Assembly: GCA_964614535.1 (NCBI GenBank)
Contig: CAZTOZ010000026.1
Location: forward strand, 1 to 40,530
Length of the DNA: 40,530 nt
Reading direction: 5' to 3'
Source: JALSHZ01 sp964614535
Lineage (GTDB): Bacteria > Pseudomonadota > Gammaproteobacteria > UWMA-0217
The position numbers and the translations under genes were made by a program. Below are positions 8,952-17,700 of this stretch, piece after piece. The notes beneath the pieces are model-generated. The model was not told where the DNA came from, searched no databases, and saw only the letters and a program-made list of their open reading frames with translations. How positions within the stretch are numbered: the first letter of the stretch is position 1; every line of letters starts with the position of its first letter.

Positions 8952-10215
8952 ATTCACCGATGACGTCGTCGCCTATATGCAGGGTGTGGGCGCGGCGGCC
9001 CGTGCCGCGGCTCGCGCCGTGGCCGCTTCCCCCACCGCGCAACGCAATGAGGCGCTGTTGGCGATGGCCGACCGCATCGTCGCCGATGCAGGGCGGCTCG
9101 AGGCCGCCAATGCGAGGGATCTGGAGGCGGGGCGCGCCAACGGGCTCGACGCCGCGTTGCTGGACCGGCTGGCGCTGACCGATGCCCGCATCGAGGGGAT
9201 GGCCGAGGGGTTGCGGCAGATCGCCACGCTGCCCGACCCGGTGGGTCAGATCTCGGATATGAACTTCCGTCCCAGCGGTATTCAGGTGGGGCGGATGCGG
9301 GTGCCGCTGGGGGTCATCGGTATCATTTACGAATCGCGCCCCAATGTCACCGCCGATGCCGCCGGGCTGTGCCTGAAGTCCGGCAACGCCTGTATCCTGC
9401 GGGGGGGCTCCGAGGCGATCCACTCCAATCGTGCCATTGCCGACTGCATACGCGCCGGGCTTGCGGCGGCCGGGCTGCCCGAGGCGGCGGTGCAGGTGAT
9501 CGAGACCACCGACCGCGCCGCCGTCGGTGAGTTGTTGACGATGGAGGGGTTCGTCGATGTGATCGTCCCGCGCGGTGGCAAGGGGTTGATCGAGCGGGTC
9601 AGCCGGGAGTCCAGGGTGCCGGTCATCAAGCACCTCGACGGGATTTGCCATGTCTATATCGATGCTGCCGCCGACGCCGACAAGGCGCTCGATATTGCGT
9701 TCAACGCCAAAACCCATCGTTACGGTGTCTGTAACGCGATGGAGACGTTGCTGGTCGATGCCGCCGTGGCGGCCGAGCTGTTGCCGCGGTTGAAGGCGCG
9801 CTACGACGAAAAGGGGGTGGAGCTGCGGGGTTGCGAGCGCAGTCGCCGCATTCTGCCCGACATCGCCGCCGCCAGCGACGAGGACTGGGATACCGAATAT
9901 CTGGCCCCGATTCTGTCGATTCGGGTCGTCGATGGGCTCGAACAGGCCATCGACCACATCAACACCCACGGTTCCCATCACACCGACAGCATCGTCACCG
10001 AGGACTACGGCAGAGCGCGGCGGTTTCTGCGCGACGTCGACTCCAGCTCGGTCATGGTCAATGCCTCGACCCGTTTCGCCGACGGCTTCGAATACGGGCT
10101 CGGCGCCGAGATCGGCATCAGCACCGACAAGCTCCATGCCCGCGGGCCGGTGGGGCTGGAGGGGTTGACGACGCTCAAGTACATCGTCCTTGGGGACGGC
10201 CACGTGCGCACGTGA
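8935..10215 (+). CDS. proA: Glutamate-5-semialdehyde dehydrogenase (gamma-glutamyl phosphate reductase)
   Basis: 426 residues. It reduces gamma-glutamyl phosphate with NADPH to glutamate-5-semialdehyde, the second step of proline synthesis. Seen are PLGVIGIIYESRPNVTADAAGLCLKSGNACILRGG, the glycine-rich VPRGGKGL, the catalytic Cys266 in YGVCNAMETLLV, and the C-terminal signature VNASTRFADGFEYGLGAEIGIST with LHARGPVGLEGLTT. The partner kinase proB is not in the window. It overlaps holA upstream and shares GTGA with nadD downstream. A run of seven to eight G lies in the CILRGGS codons near 9406. Confidence 0.97.
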   Translation: MSALPEFTDDVVAYMQGVGAAARAAARAVAASPTAQRNEALLAMADRIVADAGRLEAANARDLEAGRANGLDAALLDRLALTDARIEGMAEGLRQIATLPDPVGQISDMNFRPSGIQVGRMRVPLGVIGIIYESRPNVTADAAGLCLKSGNACILRGGSEAIHSNRAIADCIRAGLAAAGLPEAAVQVIETTDRAAVGELLTMEGFVDVIVPRGGKGLIERVSRESRVPVIKHLDGICHVYIDAAADADKALDIAFNAKTHRYGVCNAMETLLVDAAVAAELLPRLKARYDEKGVELRGCERSRRILPDIAAASDEDWDTEYLAPILSIRVVDGLEQAIDHINTHGSHHTDSIVTEDYGRARRFLRDVDSSSVMVNASTRFADGFEYGLGAEIGISTDKLHARGPVGLEGLTTLKYIVLGDGHVRT

Positions 10216-10850
10216 TTGGTATCTTCGGCGGTACCTTCGACCCGATCCACTTCGGCCATCTGCGCCCGGCGCTGGAGGTGATGGAGGCGCTCGATCTCGA
10301 CGAGGTGCGCTTCGTCCCCGCCCATATTCCACCCCACCGCGACACGCCGGGCCGCACCACCGCCGAGCGGGCCGAGATGGTGGCGTTGGCGATCGGCGGG
10401 CAGCCCGGCTTTGTCCTCGACAGTTGTGAGCTGGAGCGAGACCGCCCCTCCTACACGGTGGAGACGCTGGCGCTGCTGCGCGAGCGCTTCGGTGCCGACG
10501 AGCCGCTGCTGCTGATGATGGGCAGCGACGCCTTTGCCGGCTTGCCGTCGTGGCATCAGTGGGAGCGGCTGCTCGAACTGGCCCATGTCGTCGTCATGGC
10601 CCGGCCCGGCGACTACCCGGCGGCCGATCGCTTTCCGGCCGGTTATGTCGAATCGCGCCTCGGCGCCGACCCGGCCGATTTGCGCCGCCGCTCTGCCGGC
10701 AGTATTCTCCGCGTGCCCGTCAGCCAGCTCGACATCTCCGCCACGAAGATCCGGGCTGCGTTGCGGGCAGGCCGTTCGGCGCGCTATCTGCTACCCGATC
10801 CGCTGCTCGATTTCATTCACTCCCGTCAGCTCTACAGCCAGCCTCTATGA
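10212..10850 (+). CDS. nadD: Nicotinate-nucleotide adenylyltransferase
   Basis: 212 residues. It joins ATP and nicotinate mononucleotide to deamido-NAD, a late step of NAD synthesis. The nucleotidyltransferase signature is at the very N-terminus (GIFGGTFDPIHFGHLRPA, with the HxGH motif). LLLMMGSDAFAGLPSWHQWERL and the ISATKIR motif near the C-terminus complete the fold. The GTG start is set by homology, because GIFGGTFDP must be close to the N-terminus, and by the GTGA overlap with proA. It forms one transcriptional series with proA and rsfS, overlapping the latter by 4 nt. Confidence 0.95.
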   Translation: MIGIFGGTFDPIHFGHLRPALEVMEALDLDEVRFVPAHIPPHRDTPGRTTAERAEMVALAIGGQPGFVLDSCELERDRPSYTVETLALLRERFGADEPLLLMMGSDAFAGLPSWHQWERLLELAHVVVMARPGDYPAADRFPAGYVESRLGADPADLRRRSAGSILRVPVSQLDISATKIRAALRAGRSARYLLPDPLLDFIHSRQLYSQPL

Positions 10851-11212
10851 CCGCGAACAATCCCACCGTCTCCCGTGATGCGCTCCTGAAAATCGTCGTC
10901 GATGCCCTCGAAGAGCTGAAAGCCCGGGACATCAAGATCATCGACGTGCAGGGCAAGACCACGGTCACCGATATCATGGTGATCGCCTCCGGCACCTCGA
11001 CCCGCCATGTGAAGGCGCTGGCCGACCAGGTGGTCTACAAGGCCAAGCACGAGGCGGGCGTGCAGCCGCTCGGCACCGAGGGCGAGCAGGCGATGGACTG
11101 GATGCTGGTGGATCTGCTCGACGTGGTGGTTCACGTCTTCACGCCCGAGACACGCGACTTCTACAATCTGGAGAAGCTGTGGGAGACGCCGCCGGCGGCC
11201 GACGACGAATGA
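10847..11212 (+). CDS. rsfS: Ribosomal silencing factor RsfS
   Basis: 121 residues, DUF143/RsfS family. It binds ribosomal protein L14 and blocks joining of the 30S and 50S subunits, lowering translation in stationary phase or starvation. Seen are the core AREL-like LEELKARDIKIIDVQGKTTVTDIMVIASGTSTRHVKALAD and the C-terminal WMLVDLLDVVVHVFTPETRDFYNLEKLW. The ATG overlaps the nadD stop (ATGA). The order nadD-rsfS-rlmH is standard. Confidence 0.96.
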   Translation: MTANNPTVSRDALLKIVVDALEELKARDIKIIDVQGKTTVTDIMVIASGTSTRHVKALADQVVYKAKHEAGVQPLGTEGEQAMDWMLVDLLDVVVHVFTPETRDFYNLEKLWETPPAADDE

Positions 11213-11213
11213 G

Positions 11214-11684
11214 ATGCGCATCGATCTGATCGCCGTGGGCACGCGGATGCCGTCGTGGGTCGAGGCGGGGTATCAAGAGTATGCCCGGCGGATGCCGCCG
11301 CAGTGCCGCCTCCGGCTGGTCGAGATCCCGGCCGGTCAGCGTGGCAGGCACGCCGATATCGCCCGCGCGTTGCGAGAGGAGGGGCGCAAGATGCTGGCCG
11401 CCGTGCCGAAGGGCAGCCGCATCGTCGCCCTCGATGTCGAGGGCAAGGCCTGGAGCACACCGCAGCTCGCCCGCCAGCTCGATGGCTGGATGCAGGGTGG
11501 TCGCAATATCGCCATTCTCGTCGGCGGGCCGGAAGGCTTCGACCCCGCCTGCCTTGCCGCGGCCGAACAGCGTTGGTCGTTGTCACCGCTGACCTTCCCC
11601 CATCCGCTGGTACGGATCATCGTGGCCGAGCAGCTCTATCGTGCCCACAGCCTGCTTCAGGGGCATCCTTATCACCGTGAGTGA
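11214..11684 (+). CDS. rlmH: 23S rRNA pseudouridine-1915 N3-methyltransferase
   Basis: 156 residues, SPOUT-class methyltransferase that methylates pseudouridine 1915 of helix 69 in 23S rRNA on assembled ribosomes. It aligns almost end to end with E. coli RlmH: IDLIAVGTRMPSWVEAGYQEY, IPAGQRGRHADI, the SAM-binding ILVGGPEGFDPAC, and LTFPHPLVRIIVAEQLYRA with the C-terminal HPYHRE. It starts one base after the rsfS stop. No strong terminator is seen after it. Confidence 0.97.
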   Translation: MRIDLIAVGTRMPSWVEAGYQEYARRMPPQCRLRLVEIPAGQRGRHADIARALREEGRKMLAAVPKGSRIVALDVEGKAWSTPQLARQLDGWMQGGRNIAILVGGPEGFDPACLAAAEQRWSLSPLTFPHPLVRIIVAEQLYRAHSLLQGHPYHRE

Positions 11685-11851
11685 ACGGCTGGTCTCTTTT
11701 TGTTGTCCAAGTATCCGAAGGCACTTCGTGCGCATCGCCCTCGTACGCCATCATTGGCGTGCTTTCGCATCTTCGGTCGTCGGTCGATGCGTATAACAGG
11801 GAACGGCGTGAGGCACGGATGTCTCGTATCGCTCGTCAGGGAGAAAGGACA

Positions 11852-12289
11852 ATGCAGTTCCATGTGTATGATCATACGAAAGCGGCGCGTGCCGTGCCGC
11901 CCCAACCGTTCGGCGGGGAACACCCGATGTCGTCACTGCTGATCGTCAATCATGCCTCCACCGGCAAGCTCCGGCGGTGGAGTGGCCAATTGGCCCGCCA
12001 GTCGGCAACGCGGTTGCTGGTGGCGAGCCTGGCCGATCTGACGGTGGGATTGCCGAAGCAGTGTGACCGGGAGATCCATCGCCTGTTTGGCGCGCCCGCC
12101 CATCGCGGCGCGGTGATTCTGATCCTCGGGGCCGCTGCCTTGCTGCAGTCGCCCGAAGCCCCTCGCTACGCCTATCTGTTGGCCCGCATTGCCGATCACC
12201 ACGGCACGGTGGTGCTCGATGCCGGGCCGGCGCCTGCTCCGGACAGTGTTGCGCTGCGACTCGATGCGGAGTGGGTGACGCTCTCCTGA
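11852..12289 (+). CDS. Hypothetical protein, not recognised
   Basis: 145 residues, with no signal peptide. A well-placed AGGGAGAAAGGAC precedes the ATG; a second ATG at 11927 would give a 120-residue product starting MSSLLIVNHASTGKL. The middle part alternates hydrophobic strands and helices (LLVASLADLTVGL, GAVILILGAAALL), which suggests a small alpha/beta fold, but no motif places it in a family. Codon use is like that of its neighbours. It lies alone after rlmH behind a 167-nt gap that contains TATAAC (11792-11797) as a possible -10, and it converges on the fccAB operon. Confidence 0.55.
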   Translation: MQFHVYDHTKAARAVPPQPFGGEHPMSSLLIVNHASTGKLRRWSGQLARQSATRLLVASLADLTVGLPKQCDREIHRLFGAPAHRGAVILILGAAALLQSPEAPRYAYLLARIADHHGTVVLDAGPAPAPDSVALRLDAEWVTLS

Positions 12290-12351
12290 AGCCGCTGGCG
12301 ATTGGCGTCGGTCAATGGGCTGAAAGAGCCCCTCAGGCCGGATGACGTAGA

Positions 12352-12382
12352 TAAAAAATGCCGGGAGGAGAACCCTCCCGGC
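12352..12382 (-). terminator. Intrinsic terminator of the fccAB operon
   Basis: A perfect 9-bp stem, GCCGGGAGG (12360-12368) with CCTCCCGGC (12374-12382), has a 5-nt loop. On the minus strand it is followed by a T-rich tract (complement of 12352-12359). It lies 18 nt beyond the fccB stop. Confidence 0.85.
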
Positions 12383-12399
12383 GGCAGGCTTGGCTGTGA

Positions 12400-13704
12400 T
12401 CAGCCGAAGATGTCGCTGGTGATGTTCTTGAACCAGCTATGGGCGTAGGCGACCTCGCGCTTGCGTGCCTCGGCCGATGCGTTCTTCGGCGTCAGACCAC
12501 CCGATACCTTGGTGATCTTCGAGCCATCCTCGGCCAGCTTGTAGACGGCTGCAACGGAGATGCCGTAGTCCTTGCCGACGATCGAGTAGCAGGTGTTGAC
12601 GTAGGCCGGCGTGCCCGGCTCCTGACCGTTGAGCAGCGCCACGATGGAGGCGGCGCAGACCTTGGCCTCGGAGTTGGCGGCGTAGCCGGACTTCGGCATG
12701 CCCTTGGCGATCGACGCGTCCCCGATGACGTGGATGTTGGGATGGATCGTCGATTCGAAGGTGTGCAGGTTGATCGGGCACCAGCCGCTGTCGTTGGTCA
12801 ACCCGGCGGCGAAGGCGATCTTGCCGGCCTTCTGGTTGGGGATGACGTTCAGCACGTCGGCCTTGACCACGTCGTCGAAGCCGGTGGTGACGCTCATGTT
12901 GCCGGCATCCACCTTGACCACGGCGTTGTCGTTGGAGCCCTGGGCGCTGCCGCGCCACTCGATCATCGAGTTGGGTGTCTCGTAGCCGTAGAGATCCTTC
13001 CAGCCCTGGACGAACAACCCCATCTTCGAGAACTTCGGCTTCGGGTCGAGGATGAGGATCTTCGACTTCGGCTTGTGGTGCTTGAGGTAGTGGGCGATCT
13101 GGCTGGCCCGCTCATACGGCCCCGGCGGGCAGCGGAACGGATTGGGCGGTGGGCAGATGACGACGGTGCCACCATCGGCCATCGCCTCGAGCTGCTTGCG
13201 CAGCGTCACCGTTTGCTGGCCGGCCTTCCAGGCGTGGGGGATCTTCTCGGCGACGTTGGCGTCGTAGCCTTCGATGGTGTCCCACTTGAAGTCGATGCCC
13301 GGTGAGACGATGCAACGATCATAGGCAAAGGTCTGACCGCCCTTGGTGGTGACCTTCTTGCCCTTGGCGTCGATGCCGGTGACCATGTCGTGGACGACGT
13401 TGATGCCGCGCTTGGCCAGCCCATCGTAGCCGAACTTGATCGAGTCGATGCTGCGTTCGCCGCCCAGCACCTCGTTGCTCATGTAGCAGGTATAGTAGTG
13501 CTTGTTGGGTTCGATCAGCGTCACGTCGATGCTGGGATCCGCCAGCTTCACATACTTGGCCGCGGTGGCACCGCCGGTGCCGCCGCCGATGACCACCACC
13601 TTCTTGGTGGCGCCGAAGGCGAGGAAAGGCGTGCCGAGGGCGCCGACCGCGGTGGCCGTCCCCGCCGTCTGGATAAACTGTCTGCGACTGATTTTGTTGC
13701 TCAT
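12400..13704 (-). CDS. fccB: Flavocytochrome c sulfide dehydrogenase, flavoprotein subunit
   Basis: 434 residues. Periplasmic FAD enzyme that oxidises sulfide and passes electrons to the FccA haem subunit. A Tat signal is present (SRRQFIQTAGTATAVGALGTPFLAFG), as needed for export of a folded flavoprotein. The FAD-binding fold follows with VVVIGGGTGGATAAKY. Cys73 in YYTCYMSNEVLGG corresponds to the cysteine that covalently holds FAD in Allochromatium FccB. Cys192 (FRCPPGPYE) and Cys372 (VNTCYS) match the redox-active pair over the flavin. The C-terminal FCSD domain is intact. The start is fixed by the Tat signal and by AAGGAGAAATATC upstream. It lies 20 nt after fccA, with an intrinsic terminator behind it. 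Confidence 0.95.
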   Translation of the reverse strand: MSNKISRRQFIQTAGTATAVGALGTPFLAFGATKKVVVIGGGTGGATAAKYVKLADPSIDVTLIEPNKHYYTCYMSNEVLGGERSIDSIKFGYDGLAKRGINVVHDMVTGIDAKGKKVTTKGGQTFAYDRCIVSPGIDFKWDTIEGYDANVAEKIPHAWKAGQQTVTLRKQLEAMADGGTVVICPPPNPFRCPPGPYERASQIAHYLKHHKPKSKILILDPKPKFSKMGLFVQGWKDLYGYETPNSMIEWRGSAQGSNDNAVVKVDAGNMSVTTGFDDVVKADVLNVIPNQKAGKIAFAAGLTNDSGWCPINLHTFESTIHPNIHVIGDASIAKGMPKSGYAANSEAKVCAASIVALLNGQEPGTPAYVNTCYSIVGKDYGISVAAVYKLAEDGSKITKVSGGLTPKNASAEARKREVAYAHSWFKNITSDIFG

Positions 13705-13724
13705 CTGATATTTCTCCTTGGACC

Positions 13725-14348
13725 TCATTGCTTGCTGGCGTAATAGGCGATCAGCGCCTTGATACCGGCATCACCTTCTTTTTCGTACAGTTTCTTCAGC
13801 TTCTTCGCCATCTTCTTGGTCGCCGTGCGCTCCCCCTTGACGAAGTCGGCCAGCGTCATTTCGAGATAGGGGACCCATTGCCCCGCCAGAATGCCGGCGT
13901 CGTCCTCAGCGGAGGTGCCGCCTTCGGCGTGGCATTTCTCGCAGTACTTGTCGTGCAGCTTGGCGCCTTTCTTGGCCAGCTTCTCGTCGGCCGACTGCTT
14001 GGCGGAGACAAACTTCTGCTTGGCGAAGTGCTTGGCCATCGCCTCGATTTCCTCGTCGCTGTAGCCCTTGGCGATACGGCCCATGATGGTGGAGGGGATC
14101 TCGCCGGAGGCGAAGCCCTTCATCGTCTCGACGAAGTACTCTTCCGAGATGCCGGCAATGGTCGGCGAGGCCGGACCGGCGCTGGCGCCGTTGGGGCCGT
14201 GGCAGCCGTTACAGGTATTGGCGAGCATGGTGGCCGAGGCGCCAGTCATGGTGGCGGGTTTCTTCTTGTCGGCGGCAAAGGTGGTCGTCGCGAGCCCCAG
14301 CAGGACCCCGGCAACCAGTGCGCCCTTCAACATGAATCTTGGTTTCAT
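13725..14348 (-). CDS. fccA: Flavocytochrome c sulfide dehydrogenase, dihaem cytochrome subunit
   Basis: 207 residues. A Sec signal peptide (to about residue 25, TTTFAAD) is followed by two class I cytochrome c modules: CNGCH at 46-50 and CEKCH at 136-140. The likely axial Met ligands are in STIMGRIAKGYS and YLEMTLADF. This 21-kDa two-haem arrangement is that of the Chromatiaceae FccA, which accepts electrons from the FccB flavin and hands them to the soluble cytochrome c pool. The protein is unusually lysine-rich. GGAGAAACC precedes the ATG. It is the first gene of the fccAB operon. Confidence 0.93.
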   Translation of the reverse strand: MKPRFMLKGALVAGVLLGLATTTFAADKKKPATMTGASATMLANTCNGCHGPNGASAGPASPTIAGISEEYFVETMKGFASGEIPSTIMGRIAKGYSDEEIEAMAKHFAKQKFVSAKQSADEKLAKKGAKLHDKYCEKCHAEGGTSAEDDAGILAGQWVPYLEMTLADFVKGERTATKKMAKKLKKLYEKEGDAGIKALIAYYASKQ

Positions 14349-14757
14349 GGTTTCTCCATTTTGTTGCGTTATGGGTAGATGCCGCGGAGCGGGTGAACAC
14401 CACCGGCGCCTCCGCCACGGGGATGGCGGTGGTCTGTCTCCGTGTTGTTCATGCCCCCGATGACGGCTTGCCGCGTATTGCCCCGACGGTCGGGGCAGAT
14501 GCGGCCACCCTTACCAAACGCCCCCTGCAGGCGCGGTGATCGCGCCCTTTGTTGTCATCTCGGGAACCCTCCCGTATGCCTGGGTTTGATAAGGCTGAGA
14601 AGAGCCTAATTTATCTGGCGACCGCTGTCCATAAGCGTTGAAAAACAGGGGGATAGGAAAAATACCCAATATTGGTTGTTAAATCGGAATATTCGAATAT
14701 TAGCGCTGTTTCATACGCCAGGGGAGATGGCCCCGCCGGGCGGGGCAATGGTGCCAC
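14349..14757. other. Intergenic region between fccA and nifJ, with palindromes
   Basis: No gene is seen. The region holds the fccAB promoter side (14349-14580) and the nifJ 3' side. Three dyads stand out: a 17-bp perfect palindrome at 14480-14496; the AT-rich palindromes CCAATATTGG (14666-14675) and AATATTCGAATATT (14688-14701); and GCCCCGC-cgg-GCGGGGC (14730-14746), 11 nt beyond the nifJ stop. The last could end nifJ transcription but has no T tract. The stretch 14580-14705 is clearly more AT-rich than its surroundings. Confidence 0.5.
14480..14496. repeat. 17-bp perfect palindrome upstream of fccA
   Basis: GCCCCGAC-G-GTCGGGGC, an 8-bp perfect dyad about a single base, lies 132 nt upstream of the fccA start. 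It has the form of a dimeric regulator's operator, but no regulator is encoded nearby and a second copy was not found in the window. Confidence 0.35.
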
Positions 14758-17700
14758 TCAGCCATTTTCTTCGTCCGGTTCGATCGCCTCGACCGGCAGG
14801 TTGGCCAGCTGTTCGAAATGGTGGTAGCGCTCCAGCGCCGCCTTCTGCGCCTGCTGGACCAGTTGCTCGGCAACATCGGGATGGCTGCGCCACAACATGC
14901 TGAAGCGGGCTTCGGTGAGGTAGTAGTCGCGCAATGGCAGGCTCGGTTTCTTCGAGTCGAGTTGCAGCGGATTGCGGCCTTTGGCCAGCAGCCGTGGATC
15001 GTAGCGGTAGAGCAGCCAGTGGCCGCTGGCCACGGCCATCGCCTGCTGGTCGAGGTTGCGGGACAGATCGACACCGTGGGCGATGCAGGGGGAGTAGGCG
15101 AGGATCAGGGACGGGCCGTCGTAGGATTCGGCTTCGCGAAAGGCGCGCAGCGTGTGTACGTCCTTGCCGCCGGATGCGACGCTGGCCACATAGACGTTCT
15201 CGTAGGCCATGGCGATCATGCCCAGATCTTTCTTCGGCGTCGGTTTGCCGGCGGCCGAGAACTTGGCCACGGCGCCTTTGGGGGTCGCCTTGGAGGTTTG
15301 CCCGCCGGTGTTGGAATAGACCTCGGTGTCGAGCACCAGAATGTTGATGTTCTTGCCCGAGGCCAGCGCATGGTCGAGTCCGCCGAAGCCGATGTCGTAG
15401 GCCCAGCCATCGCCGCCGATGATCCAGACGCTCTTCTTCGCCAGGTAATCGATGATGCTCAGCAGGCGGCGCGGCAGGGGGCCGTCCATCGTACGCAGTA
15501 TCGCCTTGGCCTGCCCGATGCGCTCGCGCTGCGCGAAGATGCCGCTCTCCTCCGACTGATCGGCATCGAGCAACGCGTCCACTCGTTCCGCGCCCAGATC
15601 GTCGCGCAACTGCCGGAGCATCGTCTCGGCGCGTTGGCGGTGGTGGTCGATGGCGAGACGGAAGCCCAGGCCGAATTCGGCGTTGTCCTCGAACAGCGAA
15701 TTGTTCCACGCCGGGCCGCGGCCCTCGGGATTGGTGGTATAGGGCGTGGTCGGCAGATTGCCGCCGTAGATCGACGAACAGCCGGTGGCGTTGGCGATGA
15801 TCATCCGGTCGCCGAACAGCTGAGTGGCGAGACGGATATAGGGTGTCTCGCCACAGCCGGCGCAGGCACCGGAGAATTCGAACAGTGGCTGCGCCATCAT
15901 GGCGCCCTTGAGCGTCGGCCAGCGGATCTTTTGGCGGTCGAACTCCGGCAGTTTCAGGAAGAACTCCCAGTTGGCCCGCTCCTGCTCGCGCAGCGGGGGC
16001 TGGGGTTCCATCCGCAGCGCCTTGCGGCTGACATTGGACTTGTCATGGGCGGGGCAGACCGCCACGCAGAGGCCGCAGCCGGTGCAGTCCTCGGGGGCGA
16101 CCTGGTAGCTGACGTGGAGACCGTCGAACTCCTTGCCCTTGATCGGAGTGTGGCGAAACGTCGGTGGCGCGGCGGCCAGATCCGCCTCGCGAAAGACCTT
16201 GCTGCGGATGGCCGAATGGGGGCAGACGAACGGGCACTTGCCGCAGAAGATGCAGAGCGACTCGTCCCAGACCGGGATCTCCAGCGCGATATTGCGCTTT
16301 TCGTAGGCAGCGGTGCCCGGCGGCCAGGCACCATCGGCTGGCAGCAGGCTGGTGGGAAGCTCGTCGCCCCGTCCGGCGATCAGCTTTGCCGTGACGCGGC
16401 GGACGAAGTCGGGGGCGTCGGCCGGTACCGGTGGTGTCATGTCGAAGTCGCTGGTCGGCCGCTTTGGAATCGTCACCTCGCGCAGGTTGTCCAGCGAGGC
16501 GTCGATGGCGCGGAAATTGAGTTCGACGATCCGCCGCCCCTTGCGGCCGTAGGTCCCCTCCACCGCCTCCTTGATCTTGGCGATGGCCTCGTCGCGGGGG
16601 AGAATGCCGGAGATCGCAAAAAAACAGGTCTGCATGATGGTGTTGATGCGCCGGCCCATGCCGCTGTCGGCGGCCACCCGGTAGGCGTCGATGACGAACA
16701 GGCGGATCCGTTTGTCGAGGATCTGCTGTTGCACCCGTCGTGGCAGCGTGTCCCAGACCGCGTCCGGCGCCGCCGGCGTATTGACGAGAAACACCGCGCC
16801 GTCGGCCGCCTTCTCCAACATCGGATAGCGCTCCAGAAACACCGTCTGGTGGCAGCCGATGAAGCTGGCCTCGCCGTCACCGATCAGATAGGGCGCGCGG
16901 ATCGGGTCGTCGCTGAAGCGCAGGTGGGAGACGGTCACCGCACCGGCCTTCTTCGAGTCGTAGACGAAATAGCCCTGGGCATGGAGGTCGGTCTGCTCGC
17001 CGATGATCTTGATCGTGTTCTTGTTGGCGCTCACCGTGCCGTCGGAGCCGAGGCCGTAGAAGAGGCATTGCACCGCCCCCGCCAGCGCGCGGTTACGATG
17101 GTCGGGGTTCCACGGCAGGCTGGTGTCGCAGAGGTCGTCGTGGATGCCGACGGTGAAGTGATTCTTTGGCTGTGCCGCCGCGAGATTGTCGAATACCGAG
17201 ACGATCATTCCCGGCGTGAACTCCTTCGACGACAGCCCGTAACGGCCGCCGACGATGCGCGGCATCGTTGCGAGGCGGGTGCCGCCGCCGGCCAGATGGT
17301 CGGCGATGCCGGCGAGCACGTCCTTGTAGAGCGGCTCGCCCTCGGCACCCGGTTCCTTGCAGCGGTCGAGCACGGCGATGGCGCGGGTGCTGGGCGGCAG
17401 CGCATCGAGCAGATGGTCGGTGGAGAAGGGGCGGTAGAGGTGGACCCGCACGACGCCGACCCGCTCGCCATCGGCCAGCAGGTGATCGACCGTCTCGGCG
17501 ACCGCCTCGGTGCCGGAGCCCATCAGCACGATGACCCGCTCGGCCTTGGGATGGCCGTGGTAGTCGAACGGGCGGTAGTGGCGGCCGGTCAGCTCGCCGA
17601 ACCGCGCCATGGTATCGGCGACGATCCGCGGCATCGCCTCGTAGTAGGGGTTGACCGTCTCGCGTGCCTGGAAATAGACATCGGGATTCTGCGACGTGCC

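Noticed and set aside
14730..14746. GC-rich hairpin after nifJ as a firm terminator
   Set aside because: The stem is good but no U tract follows on the minus strand, so it is only mentioned in the intergenic entry.
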